DNA of 6,610 nucleotides from Gammaproteobacteria bacterium (lineage in GTDB: Bacteria; Pseudomonadota; Gammaproteobacteria; SZUA-229), in contig JAASSE010000057.1 of assembly GCA_021768055.1 (NCBI GenBank), positions 1 to 6,610 on the forward strand, read 5' to 3'. The translations under genes and the position numbers were made by a program. Numbering within the stretch: the stretch's first letter is position 1; each line of letters begins with the position of its first letter. The notes under the pieces were generated by a model. It saw only the letters and a program-made list of their open reading frames with translations, was not told the origin of the DNA and made no database searches. Positions 1-6,610 of this stretch are shown here, piece after piece.

Positions 1-30
1 GCTTGAGTTGAATCCCGGTGACAGGGCCTG

Positions 31-1938
31 TTAATACCCGCGTGCCTTCGCCGACACCGCGTACATTTCCTGAACCTCGTGTTGCAGTGTTTGTGCAGTG
101 ACGCTTTCCGGCGGTTTCATCGCCGCGATGGTGAAATCAATCCTGGAACGGATGCCGTTGATGATGCGCCACAGGATAAATCCCCTGTGTCGACTGAAAG
201 CACTGCCCCACAATCCATACAGACACATCGGAATAACAGGACAGGGAGTGCGCTCGAGGATGCGTTCAATGCCGGGGCGGAACGTGCGCATTGTTCCATC
301 TGTCGTGAGCCTGCCTTCGGGAAAAATGCAGACCAGTTCACCTGCGGACAATAAGTCATCGACCTGATCGAAGGCCTGCTCCATCAGTTCCGGGTCCTCG
401 TGCTTGCCGGCTATGGGAATCGCCCCCGCGGTGCGGAAAACAAAATTCAATACCGGCAGGTTATAAATCTTGTAATACATGACAAAACGCACAGGCCTTC
501 TTATGCAGCCGGCGATGATCATCGCATCCACAAAACTGACATGGTTACATACCAGCACGGCAGCCCCCTCATCGGGAATGTTCTCCAGGCCACGTTTGCG
601 CACATGGTAGACGGAATGGATCAGTATCCACACCATGAAGCGCATCAGGAACTCGGGTACCAGCGTGTAGATATACACGGCAACCGCTGCATTCAGTATC
701 GCCACCACCAGGAACAGCTGAGCTATGGTGACACCAGAGCCCAACATGACGATGGCCATGACCGCGGAAAGCACCATTAACAACGCATTCAATATATTGT
801 TGCCGGCAATGACGCGCGACAAGTGAGCAGGGTCGCTGCGCTGCTGCACCAGTGCAAACAAGGGGACGATATAAAAACCCCCGAACAGGCCAATCAAGAC
901 AATATCGATGATGATGCGGACACTGGTACCTTGCTGGAGAAATTCGACCAGGCCAAGCAACTCGGGGCCAACCGATGCCGGGCGTGCAAAAAACAGGTCG
1001 ATGCCGAAAAGCGTGAGGCCGATTGAGCCGAACGGCACCAGGCCAATCTCGACTTTCTGTCCGGACAGCCAGTTACACAGCAACGAACCGGAACCGATGC
1101 CCACGGTAAACAGGGTCAGCAGGAAAGTGACAACCTGTTCGTTCCCGCCAAACGTCAGCCGGGTGTAGTTCGGTACCTGCACCAGGTAGGTTGCACCCAG
1201 AAACCAGAACCAGGAGATGCCGAGCACCGACAGGAACACGGTACGGTTGCTGTGGATGAAGGCAATATTGCGCCAGGTTTCGGTGAATATGTTCCAGTTG
1301 ATCCTGAGCTCGGGGCACGGTGACGGTGTCACAGGAATTGCACGACTGGACAAATACCCCAGCACTGCAACCGTGACCAGCACGATGGACACCCAGGTGC
1401 GGCCTTCATCATCAGCGATCAGCAAACCGCCCGTGATGGTACCGACCAGGATCGCGATAAAAGTGCCCATTTGCACCAGTGCGTTACCGGCGATCAATTC
1501 GGTGTTCTTCAAGTGCTGCGGGATGTAACTGTACTTGGCGGGACCAAACAGGGTGGACTGCGCGCCCATCATGAACAACAGCGCGATCAACATGTACAGC
1601 TGCGCCGATATGAATGCCCATGCCGCGCCCAGCATGATGATGATTTCGGCGATCTTGATGCGCTGTATGGAAATGGACTTTTCGGTTTTATCGATGAGCT
1701 GGCCCGCAGTCGCGGACAGGATAAAGAAAGGGAGGATAAACAGGCCGGCACTCAGGTTGGTCAGTACATTGATGTCGACACTGCTGAATTGTGCGCCCTG
1801 AAACGCAATCATTATGATCAGCGCATTCTTGAAAATATTGTCATTAAATGCGCCGAGGAATTGTGTGAGGAAATACGGTAAAAAGCGCCTTTGCCCTAAT
1901 AATCGACTCTGCGGATCGGGCTTTCCCGTTGTACTCAT
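31..1938 (-). CDS. MFS (LplT-like) transporter fused to a PlsC-type 1-acylglycerol-3-phosphate acyltransferase
   Basis: This is a 635-residue inner-membrane protein. Residues about 18-425 form a multi-helix MFS carrier with the LplT-family start (FLGAFNDNIFKNAL, about 28-40) and an FGPAKYSYIPQHL loop near 131-143. Residues about 435-625 form a cytoplasmic glycerophospholipid acyltransferase domain. All four expected blocks are visible: NHVSFVD (465-471, the H-x4-D catalytic pair H466/D471), GAIPIAG (505-511), FPEGRLT (539-545) and VIPM (568-571). In relatives such as LplT-Aas, the carrier flips lysophospholipids inward and the acyltransferase re-acylates them. Larger relatives continue into an acyl-ACP synthetase, which is absent here; the protein stops naturally after the PlsC domain, so it looks like a complete two-domain form. 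It starts 3 bases after the stop of the hydrolase gene with no clear Shine-Dalgarno, which suggests translational coupling. The domain calls are secure; the substrate (lysophospholipid or other) is inferred. Confidence 0.92.
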   Translation of the reverse strand: MSTTGKPDPQSRLLGQRRFLPYFLTQFLGAFNDNIFKNALIIMIAFQGAQFSSVDINVLTNLSAGLFILPFFILSATAGQLIDKTEKSISIQRIKIAEIIIMLGAAWAFISAQLYMLIALLFMMGAQSTLFGPAKYSYIPQHLKNTELIAGNALVQMGTFIAILVGTITGGLLIADDEGRTWVSIVLVTVAVLGYLSSRAIPVTPSPCPELRINWNIFTETWRNIAFIHSNRTVFLSVLGISWFWFLGATYLVQVPNYTRLTFGGNEQVVTFLLTLFTVGIGSGSLLCNWLSGQKVEIGLVPFGSIGLTLFGIDLFFARPASVGPELLGLVEFLQQGTSVRIIIDIVLIGLFGGFYIVPLFALVQQRSDPAHLSRVIAGNNILNALLMVLSAVMAIVMLGSGVTIAQLFLVVAILNAAVAVYIYTLVPEFLMRFMVWILIHSVYHVRKRGLENIPDEGAAVLVCNHVSFVDAMIIAGCIRRPVRFVMYYKIYNLPVLNFVFRTAGAIPIAGKHEDPELMEQAFDQVDDLLSAGELVCIFPEGRLTTDGTMRTFRPGIERILERTPCPVIPMCLYGLWGSAFSRHRGFILWRIINGIRSRIDFTIAAMKPPESVTAQTLQHEVQEMYAVSAKARGY

Positions 1939-1941
1939 GGT

Positions 1942-2709
1942 CTACAGGTTTTCGAGCCAGGGTATAACCGCTTCCAGCAGCGCATCACCCTGATCCGTAA
2001 AATAATGATTCGCACCTGCAACAACTTTCTGTTGCGACTTTGGATTACCTGCTTTCCTGATTGCGGCCAGGCGCGTTGGCGCACCTTTAATAACAGCAGG
2101 ATACTCATCCTCACCATACACATCCAGCACCGGTACGTTCATCCTGTCCAGTGGAAACGGTTTCTTCATCGGCTGCTTGTAGTCGACGGCACCCATACCG
2201 ATACCGACATAGCCATCTATACCGCGCATCCTGCCGGCATCGACCCAGGCCATACTCATGTGCACGCTGCAGCTATGGGCGATTAAAACTATTCTTTTAT
2301 TACCCTGTTGCTTTAAATAATCGATGCTCGCTTCAATTCTGGGAAAGGCTTCGTGCATTATCGGTAAATAGTCATAAAACTTTGCCTCCTTGTCCAACAC
2401 CGGCATTTGAATCGACAGTGTGTTCCAACCCTGTTCGGCCAGACCGACACGTAACGGGTTGGCTACCTCACTCCAGTCCGGGTGAAAACCGCGCCCGTGC
2501 ATAATAATCACTGCATCTTTGGGTTCATCGGCTTCAGTATAAATGGTGAGAAATTCATGGTCGCCGTCTTTAAGAAAGACAGGTTCGCCATCAAGGATGC
2601 TGTCGACTATCTCGCTGGCAAGGCGTTTTTCACGTTCAATGTCTGCGGCATAAACAGCCAGGCTGGATTGAATAACCAGAACCAGGCACAGGGCCAATCG
2701 TATAATCAT
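1942..2709 (-). CDS. Predicted exported alpha/beta-hydrolase, DUF3530-like
   Basis: The open frame reaches an ATG at 2748 (268 residues). I prefer the ATG at 2709 (255 residues) because it gives a compact signal peptide: a basic start, the hydrophobic run LALCLVLVIQ, and an AVYA-AD cleavage site. A possible -10 box also lies across the upstream ATG. Neither start has a good Shine-Dalgarno. In 268-residue numbering, the mature part has an alpha/beta-hydrolase pattern: HGRGF (84-88, oxyanion region), a nucleophile elbow AHSCS (157-161, Ser159), a candidate acid in DVYGED (209-214) and a late GANH (His248). The elbow departs from the usual G-x-S-x-G at both glycines. The overall look recalls DUF3530 proteins, whose substrates are largely unknown. 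The product is probably periplasmic. It lies directly upstream of, and almost touching, the carrier/acyltransferase gene, so an ester- or lipid-hydrolysing role is plausible but inferred. Confidence 0.85.
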   Translation of the reverse strand: MIIRLALCLVLVIQSSLAVYAADIEREKRLASEIVDSILDGEPVFLKDGDHEFLTIYTEADEPKDAVIIMHGRGFHPDWSEVANPLRVGLAEQGWNTLSIQMPVLDKEAKFYDYLPIMHEAFPRIEASIDYLKQQGNKRIVLIAHSCSVHMSMAWVDAGRMRGIDGYVGIGMGAVDYKQPMKKPFPLDRMNVPVLDVYGEDEYPAVIKGAPTRLAAIRKAGNPKSQQKVVAGANHYFTDQGDALLEAVIPWLENL

Positions 2710-2743
2710 TTTTACCGGCTTTAACAACACGATACCGAACTCT

Positions 2744-2758
2744 ATCATATGCTATAAC
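2744..2758. promoter_or_regulatory. Candidate overlapping -10 boxes of divergent promoters
   Basis: On the plus strand, TGCTATAAC (2750-2758) fits an extended -10 (TG-n-TATAAT with one mismatch); it would start a putA transcript near 2765 with a leader of about 75 bases. On the minus strand, TATGAT (complement of 2744-2749) is a five-of-six -10 match and would start transcription near 2737, downstream of the ATG at 2748 but upstream of the ATG at 2709. Neither has a convincing -35. If both work, polymerase could not occupy them at once. Assigned by eye only. Confidence 0.3.
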
Positions 2759-2801
2759 CAGAAAATCGGGAAAAGTTCTGTCGAATCAGGCAGACTGGTT
2801 A
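2755..2801. repeat. 7-bp inverted repeat upstream of putA, possible operator
   Basis: TAACCAG (2755-2761) and CTGGTTA (2795-2801) are perfect inverted copies with centres 40 bases apart, near four helical turns. The left arm overlaps the candidate putA -10 box. Such spacing could suit a looping or Lrp/AsnC-type regulator, but one 7-bp inverted pair is not far from chance in a region this size. Confidence 0.2.
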
Positions 2802-2840
2802 CTGTCATATTAATGTGCGGCGGTATTCAAAAGGTTAGTA

Positions 2841-5792
2841 ATGGCGATCGAAGACCACATCCACAGTGTTGGCAACCAGTTGTTCGATGCTTCCAAGCGC
2901 TATGGTGATGAGTCCGGCTGGCTCGACAAACTGGTAACACTGGCCACCAGTAACGAACAATTCCGCGTACAGTCATTACGCTTCATCGATGTCCTGCCCA
3001 GCCTGGAAGACGATGTCAGCCTGACGGAACACCTGCAGGCGTACTTCGGTGATCTCGATATAGATCTTCCCGAGTTTGCGCGCTGGGGTCTGAACCACAG
3101 TGATGAACCCTGGCTGGCACACATCGCGGCGCCGTTAACACGCTTCACTATTCGCGGTCTGTCCCGCCGTTTCATGGGCGGTCAGACCAAGACACAGGCA
3201 TCGCACAGCATCAAGCATTTGCGCGACAAGGGCATGAACAGCACCCTGGATATCCTGGGGGAAGCCATCATCAGTGAAAAAGAGGCTATGCAATATCAGC
3301 AGGCCTATCTCGATCTGATCCCTGAAATCGCCACACAGGCTAGCCAGTGGAAACATGATGATGTACTGGATATGTGTTATGGGAGAACAATACCGCGATT
3401 GAATATCTCGCTGAAACTGTCATCGCTGTACTCACAGATCAACGCGGTCGATTACAAGGGCAGCCAGAAAGCCATTCTTTCTCGCCTGTACCCCATCATC
3501 GAATGTGCAAGAGAAAATAACGCCTTTGTAATGATCGACATGGAGCAGTATGACTTCAAGCATATCTCGCTCTCGGTCTTCGACCATTTATTAAAGGACA
3601 ACACGTTAAAAGACTGGCCCAACCTTGGCATTGCTATACAGACCTATTTAAAAGACGCCTATCATGACCTGCAAACCCTGGCAGACACACTGGGGAAACG
3701 GGGAACGCCCGCAACAATACGTCTTGTACGCGGCGCCTACTGGGATTATGAAACCGTCATCACTGAACAAAACAACTGGCCTTCACCGGTATGGTCAAAT
3801 AAAAACAATACCGATGCTAACTTTGAGCGCTGTCTTGATTACCTGTTCGCCCATAACGAACAGTTCGAAGCTGCAATCGCATCACATAATATTCGCTCCA
3901 TAGCTGCCACGATTGCATTCGCTGAACACTATGAAGTCGAAAAGGATTATTACGAATTCCAGATGCTGTATGGCATGGCGAATCCGCTGAAAAAAGCGCT
4001 GGTCGAGCATCAGCATAACTTGCGTGTATACGTCCCTTACGGCAAAACCTTGCCGGGCATGTCTTACCTGGTACGCCGCCTGCTTGAAAACAGCTCCGGC
4101 CAAAGCATTCTTGATATCGGCTTGCAGTCCAAACAGGAAATAATCAATCTTGAAAAACCCGAGTTCAATGAACAGCTGGAAGAAAATAAAATTTCAGGAA
4201 AATTTACCAATACAGCATTACTGCGTTTTACAGATGTATCTGAACATCAGCGGTTTGCAGAAGCACTGGATCAAGTACGTTCGGAACTCGGGCATCATTA
4301 TCCATTGGTCATCAATGGTGAAGCTGTTCAGAGTGATACCGTAATCACATCACTAAACCCGGCCAACACCGATGAAATAATCGGCACGGTCTATGCCGCC
4401 AACCATGAACTCGCTGACCAGGCGCTTGAAGCTGCAAAGCAGGCAAGCACGCAATGGATAACAACCAGCCACGCAGAACGGGCCGACTGGTTACGGAAAA
4501 TCGCGCAACGCCTGGAGCAACAACGCCTTGAGTTTGCTGCATGGCAGATACTTGAAGCTGGCAAAAACTGGCGCGAAGCGGATGCAGATGTATGTGAGGC
4601 AATCGACTTTCTGCACTATTATGCACAACAGGTCGAAAAACTGGCACCCAACACCAATATGTCCATTGCCGGTGAACAGAATACGCTTGCCTATCGCGGT
4701 CGCGGTGTCGGCGTGGTGATACCACCGTGGAATTTTCCACTGGCGATACTCACCGGGATGTTGTCCGCCACTATCGCGGCCGGCAATACCGCGATACTCA
4801 AGCCTTCATCACAAACACCGGTGATTGCAGCACGTTTTGTACAACTGATTCACGATGCAGGTCTGCCGCCGGGTGTAGTGAATTTTCTGGCAGGCAGCGG
4901 CGAACAGGTTGGCGAGTACCTGGCCCGCAAGGCAGACATACATGTAATTGCATTCACCGGTTCTGAACAGGTAGGCACACGACTGATCAAGATTGGTGCA
5001 GAACTACAGCCGGGGCAACAGCACGTCAAAAGAGTGATTGCTGAAATGGGCGGCAAGAATGCCATTATCATCGATGAAGACGCCGATCTTGATGAAGCAG
5101 TAACCGGAACCATCATGTCTGCTTTCGGCTTCCAGGGACAGAAATGCAGCGCCTGCTCACGCGTAATTGTACTTGATAAAGCCTATGACGAATTCACTGA
5201 ACGCCTGGTTGAAGCTGCAAAAAGCATCCATATCGGCCCGCCGGAAGATCCGCAAAACTTCATGGGCCCGGTGATAAGCCAGCAGGCATATGAACGCATA
5301 CATGCGGCTATATCGCTGGGTAAAAATGAAGCCAGGGTATTGCTCGACGATAACAATACGAACACAAACAAAGGGCATTTTATTTCACCGGTTATCTTTA
5401 CTGAGGTAACCACGGACATGTCACTGGCGCAGGAAGAAATATTCGGGCCGGTATTGTCCGTGATGCGCGCCAGTGATTTTAATCAGGCGCTCGCTATTGC
5501 CAACAGTACCCGCTATGCACTCACTGGCGGTGTTTATTCGAGGAATCCACAACACTTGAAACAGGCAGAAAGCGATTTTCATGTTGGCAACCTGTATCTG
5601 AACCGGAAAATCACTGCCGCAATAGTTTCACGCCAGCCGTTTGGCGGTTACAGCATGAGTGGCGTCGGTTACAAGGCTGGCGGAGAAAATTACCTGTTCC
5701 AGTTCATGGATGCCTACTGTGTTACTGAAAATACACTACGCCGTGGTTTTGCCCCCGGGTCAACAGGCGATGGTCATGAAAGCAGCGATTGA
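2841..5792 (+). CDS. putA: Bifunctional proline dehydrogenase / L-glutamate gamma-semialdehyde dehydrogenase (class A PutA)
   Basis: PutA oxidises proline to pyrroline-5-carboxylate using FAD, then oxidises the opened semialdehyde to glutamate with NAD+. Residues about 1-430 cover the helical arm and FAD barrel: LKLSSL (191-196), IDMEQY (232-237), RLVRGAYW (294-301), ASHN (347-350) and YLVRRLLEN (409-417). Lys192, Asp233, Tyr397, Tyr409, Arg412 and Arg413 match the proline-site residues known in E. coli PutA. Residues about 480-965 are an aldehyde dehydrogenase: PWNFP (629-633), FTGS (705-708), EMGGKN (735-740), catalytic Cys769 in GQKCSACSR, EEIFGP (865-870) and RQPFGG (931-936). At 983 residues it matches the short class A enzymes of about 1000 residues. 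It lacks the N-terminal ribbon-helix-helix that lets E. coli PutA repress its own gene, and the extra C-terminal domain of long PutAs. An AAGG at 2831-2834 supports the start. It is transcribed divergently from the hydrolase gene. Confidence 0.97.
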   Translation: MAIEDHIHSVGNQLFDASKRYGDESGWLDKLVTLATSNEQFRVQSLRFIDVLPSLEDDVSLTEHLQAYFGDLDIDLPEFARWGLNHSDEPWLAHIAAPLTRFTIRGLSRRFMGGQTKTQASHSIKHLRDKGMNSTLDILGEAIISEKEAMQYQQAYLDLIPEIATQASQWKHDDVLDMCYGRTIPRLNISLKLSSLYSQINAVDYKGSQKAILSRLYPIIECARENNAFVMIDMEQYDFKHISLSVFDHLLKDNTLKDWPNLGIAIQTYLKDAYHDLQTLADTLGKRGTPATIRLVRGAYWDYETVITEQNNWPSPVWSNKNNTDANFERCLDYLFAHNEQFEAAIASHNIRSIAATIAFAEHYEVEKDYYEFQMLYGMANPLKKALVEHQHNLRVYVPYGKTLPGMSYLVRRLLENSSGQSILDIGLQSKQEIINLEKPEFNEQLEENKISGKFTNTALLRFTDVSEHQRFAEALDQVRSELGHHYPLVINGEAVQSDTVITSLNPANTDEIIGTVYAANHELADQALEAAKQASTQWITTSHAERADWLRKIAQRLEQQRLEFAAWQILEAGKNWREADADVCEAIDFLHYYAQQVEKLAPNTNMSIAGEQNTLAYRGRGVGVVIPPWNFPLAILTGMLSATIAAGNTAILKPSSQTPVIAARFVQLIHDAGLPPGVVNFLAGSGEQVGEYLARKADIHVIAFTGSEQVGTRLIKIGAELQPGQQHVKRVIAEMGGKNAIIIDEDADLDEAVTGTIMSAFGFQGQKCSACSRVIVLDKAYDEFTERLVEAAKSIHIGPPEDPQNFMGPVISQQAYERIHAAISLGKNEARVLLDDNNTNTNKGHFISPVIFTEVTTDMSLAQEEIFGPVLSVMRASDFNQALAIANSTRYALTGGVYSRNPQHLKQAESDFHVGNLYLNRKITAAIVSRQPFGGYSMSGVGYKAGGENYLFQFMDAYCVTENTLRRGFAPGSTGDGHESSD

Positions 5793-5898
5793 TTACACAG
5801 ACTGGCACATACCCATCGAACACGATGACATAACATTACGCGAAGCACACCATCCTGAGCCGCGGCCTGTTGCCGCATAGAAAAACACCTCTACCCTG

Positions 5899-5925
5899 AC
5901 AGCAAGGCCAGCCAGCGCCTGCTGT
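5899..5925 (+). other. Hairpin 1 downstream of putA
   Basis: ACAGC (5899-5903) pairs with GCTGT (5921-5925), and AGGC (5905-5908) with GCCT (5917-5920). This gives 9 base pairs with one bulged A at 5904 and an 8-base loop. No T run follows, so it is not a classical intrinsic terminator. It lies about 107 bases after the putA stop and may protect the 3' end of the transcript or help Rho-dependent ending. Confidence 0.4.
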
Positions 5926-5960
5926 GAACCCCGCGAAAGGCCCTATGGACCGGGGTTTGC
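5924..5960 (+). terminator. Hairpin 2 downstream of putA, weak terminator candidate
   Basis: AACCCCG (5927-5933) pairs perfectly with CGGGGTT (5951-5957). The stem can be extended by two G-T wobbles and one G-C pair (5924-5926 with 5958-5960), around a 17-base loop. Only an A/T-rich stretch follows (GAATAATTTG), and the nearest T run (seven T, 5988-5994) is about 30 bases later. The stem extension competes with hairpin 1 for 5924-5925. It probably marks the end of the putA transcript, but not as a textbook rho-independent site. Confidence 0.35.
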
Positions 5961-6007
5961 CTGAATAATTTGATGTGCATATTGCTGTTTTTTTGCCTAA
6001 TGCAGTC

Positions 6008-6013
6008 TATTAT
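6008..6013 (+). promoter_or_regulatory. Candidate -10 box for the PilZ gene
   Basis: TATTAT matches the sigma-70 -10 consensus at five of six positions and lies about 42 bases before the PilZ ATG, in an A/T-rich stretch downstream of the two hairpins. No well-spaced -35 was found; TTGCTG at 5982-5987 would leave a 20-base spacer. Weak, by eye. Confidence 0.22.
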
Positions 6014-6054
6014 TCATCACATAAACAGAATAAAAGCCACATAACGCAAATCCC

Positions 6055-6336
6055 ATGAGCGAAAACCAGCGCAGATATCCCCGCCACCAGATCAAGGTCA
6101 GCGTAGAACTGACGTTTCTGGACGAACCCTACAATATCGTCAATACACGCGATATCTCGGAAGGCGGGATGTTCATCGAAGTAGAATCAGCCGAAAAATT
6201 CCCGCTCGGCGAAATGGTGCACGTGCACTACCTCGACCCGCTGCACAACGACGAAGATACCTTCAAGGACGCCATCATCGTGCGTGTGCAGGACGACGGT
6301 ATCGCGATATCCTTTATCGAAATGGCTGAATTCTAG
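6055..6336 (+). CDS. Single-domain PilZ protein, predicted cyclic-di-GMP receptor
   Basis: This small soluble protein of 93 residues is almost entirely one PilZ domain. Both ligand-binding signatures are present: the N-terminal R-x3-R in RRYPR (R6 and R10) and D-x-S-x2-G in DISEGG (D33, S35, G38). Since neither is degenerate, cyclic-di-GMP binding is expected. Such stand-alone PilZ proteins act as adaptors for motility, pili, exopolysaccharide or enzymes, but no partner gene is visible here. A hydrophobic, beta-rich pattern runs through the rest (MFIEV, MVHVHYL, AIIVRV, IAISFIEM). No Shine-Dalgarno sequence is evident before the ATG; the preceding bases are A/C rich. I still accept this start because it places the R-x3-R motif at the very N terminus, as is usual. 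The stop lies 7 bases from the end of the convergent permease gene. Confidence 0.94.
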   Translation: MSENQRRYPRHQIKVSVELTFLDEPYNIVNTRDISEGGMFIEVESAEKFPLGEMVHVHYLDPLHNDEDTFKDAIIVRVQDDGIAISFIEMAEF

Positions 6337-6343
6337 TCAGGCT

Positions 6344-6610
6344 TCAGGCCGGCCCGAGCAACACACCCAACCAACGTGTTTCATCCTTGCTGTCCAGCGC
6401 CAGCTTGACCGTTATGGTCAATGGTACAGAAAGCAGCATACCAACCGGTCCCAGCACCCACCCCCAGAACACCAGGGACAGGAACACGACCAGCGTCGAC
6501 AACCCCAGGCCTTTACCCATAAAACGTGGTTCTAGCACGCTGCCGATAATGATATTGATGACCAGGTAGCCAAGCGCAACCAGCAAGGCCGAACCCAGGC
6601 CCAGTTGCAC
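6344..6610 (-). CDS. AI-2E family transporter (PerM/TqsA-like permease), C-terminal part only
   Basis: The last 89 codons (TGA at 6344-6346 included) of a membrane protein are cut by the right edge of the window, and the true start lies beyond it. The GTG at 6608-6610 is an internal valine codon, not a start. The fragment shows the conserved C-terminal signature of the AI-2E (UPF0118) family: a helix ending in [20 protein letters not shown], then a second helix with [18 protein letters not shown], then a short charged cytoplasmic tail (DSKDETRW). Family members form polytopic inner-membrane proteins; a few are linked to autoinducer-2 export or sodium/proton exchange, but most are uncharacterised, so the transported substrate cannot be stated. 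The gene runs tail to tail with the PilZ gene. Confidence 0.92.
   Translation of the reverse strand: MQLGLGSALLVALGYLVINIIIGSVLEPRFMGKGLGLSTLVVFLSLVFWGWVLGPVGMLLSVPLTITVKLALDSKDETRWLGVLLGPA

Noticed and set aside
400..1881. Several plus-strand open frames of 60-136 codons opposite the transporter gene
   Set aside because: They lie wholly within the well-supported minus-strand gene, have low-complexity Q/H/D/R-rich translations typical of antisense frames, and show no recognisable domain.
2005..2724. Plus-strand open frames of 80-117 codons opposite the hydrolase gene
   Set aside because: These are antisense shadows of a gene with a signal peptide and hydrolase motifs; their translations resemble no known protein.
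2710..2748. Upstream ATG at 2748 as the hydrolase start
   Set aside because: It adds 13 residues before a good signal peptide, has no Shine-Dalgarno, and overlaps a likely minus-strand -10 box. It cannot be fully excluded.
4345..4740. A 131-codon minus-strand open frame inside putA
   Set aside because: The putA frame is unbroken, with all catalytic motifs. The antisense translation is rich in R, H, P and W without any domain.
6347..6354. Palindrome GGCCGGCC near the end of the permease gene
   Set aside because: It is an 8-base palindrome inside coding sequence with no T run; it is explained by Gly/Pro/Ala-type codons and is not a terminator.
1..6610. Mobile elements, CRISPR arrays, tRNA or rRNA genes
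   Set aside because: I saw no transposase or integrase frame, no regularly spaced direct repeats and no tRNA- or rRNA-like sequence; nearly the whole window is covered by intact genes.

Overview
The window reads as ordinary chromosomal DNA of a gammaproteobacterium. This rests on three things: a short (class A) PutA, an LplT-like carrier fused to a PlsC-type acyltransferase, and a stand-alone PilZ protein beside an AI-2E-family permease. Base composition is moderate, by eye near 50% GC. Genes are tightly packed, with no sign of mobile DNA, CRISPR, tRNA or rRNA. The assignment is inferred from protein character alone, not from a marker gene.

Layout, left to right. (1) Two minus-strand genes form a compact unit transcribed leftwards: a predicted exported alpha/beta-hydrolase (1942-2709, possibly from 2748), followed after only 3 bases by a 635-residue MFS/acyltransferase fusion (31-1938). 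(2) A divergent intergenic region (about 2710-2840) holds candidate promoters for both directions and a 7-bp inverted repeat. (3) A plus-strand gene of 983 codons (2841-5792) encodes bifunctional proline dehydrogenase / glutamate-semialdehyde dehydrogenase, PutA. (4) A gene-free gap (5793-6054) carries two adjacent hairpins, a 7-T run and a possible promoter. (5) A 93-residue PilZ-domain protein (6055-6336, plus) ends 7 bases from the convergent 3' end of an AI-2E-family membrane protein (6344-6610, minus), which is cut by the right edge.

How the genes may work together. PutA oxidises proline to glutamate, feeding electrons to the quinone pool and NADH, and stands alone functionally. The hydrolase and carrier/acyltransferase pair is the most suggestive unit. 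The fusion resembles the lysophospholipid uptake and re-acylation system LplT-Aas without its acyl-ACP synthetase part, and the exported hydrolase is translated just ahead of it. A lipid remodelling or salvage role for the pair is inference. The PilZ protein should be a cyclic-di-GMP receptor; its partner is not evident here.

I found no clear undescribed system. The hydrolase-carrier-acyltransferase pair and the control region upstream of putA deserve the closest look.
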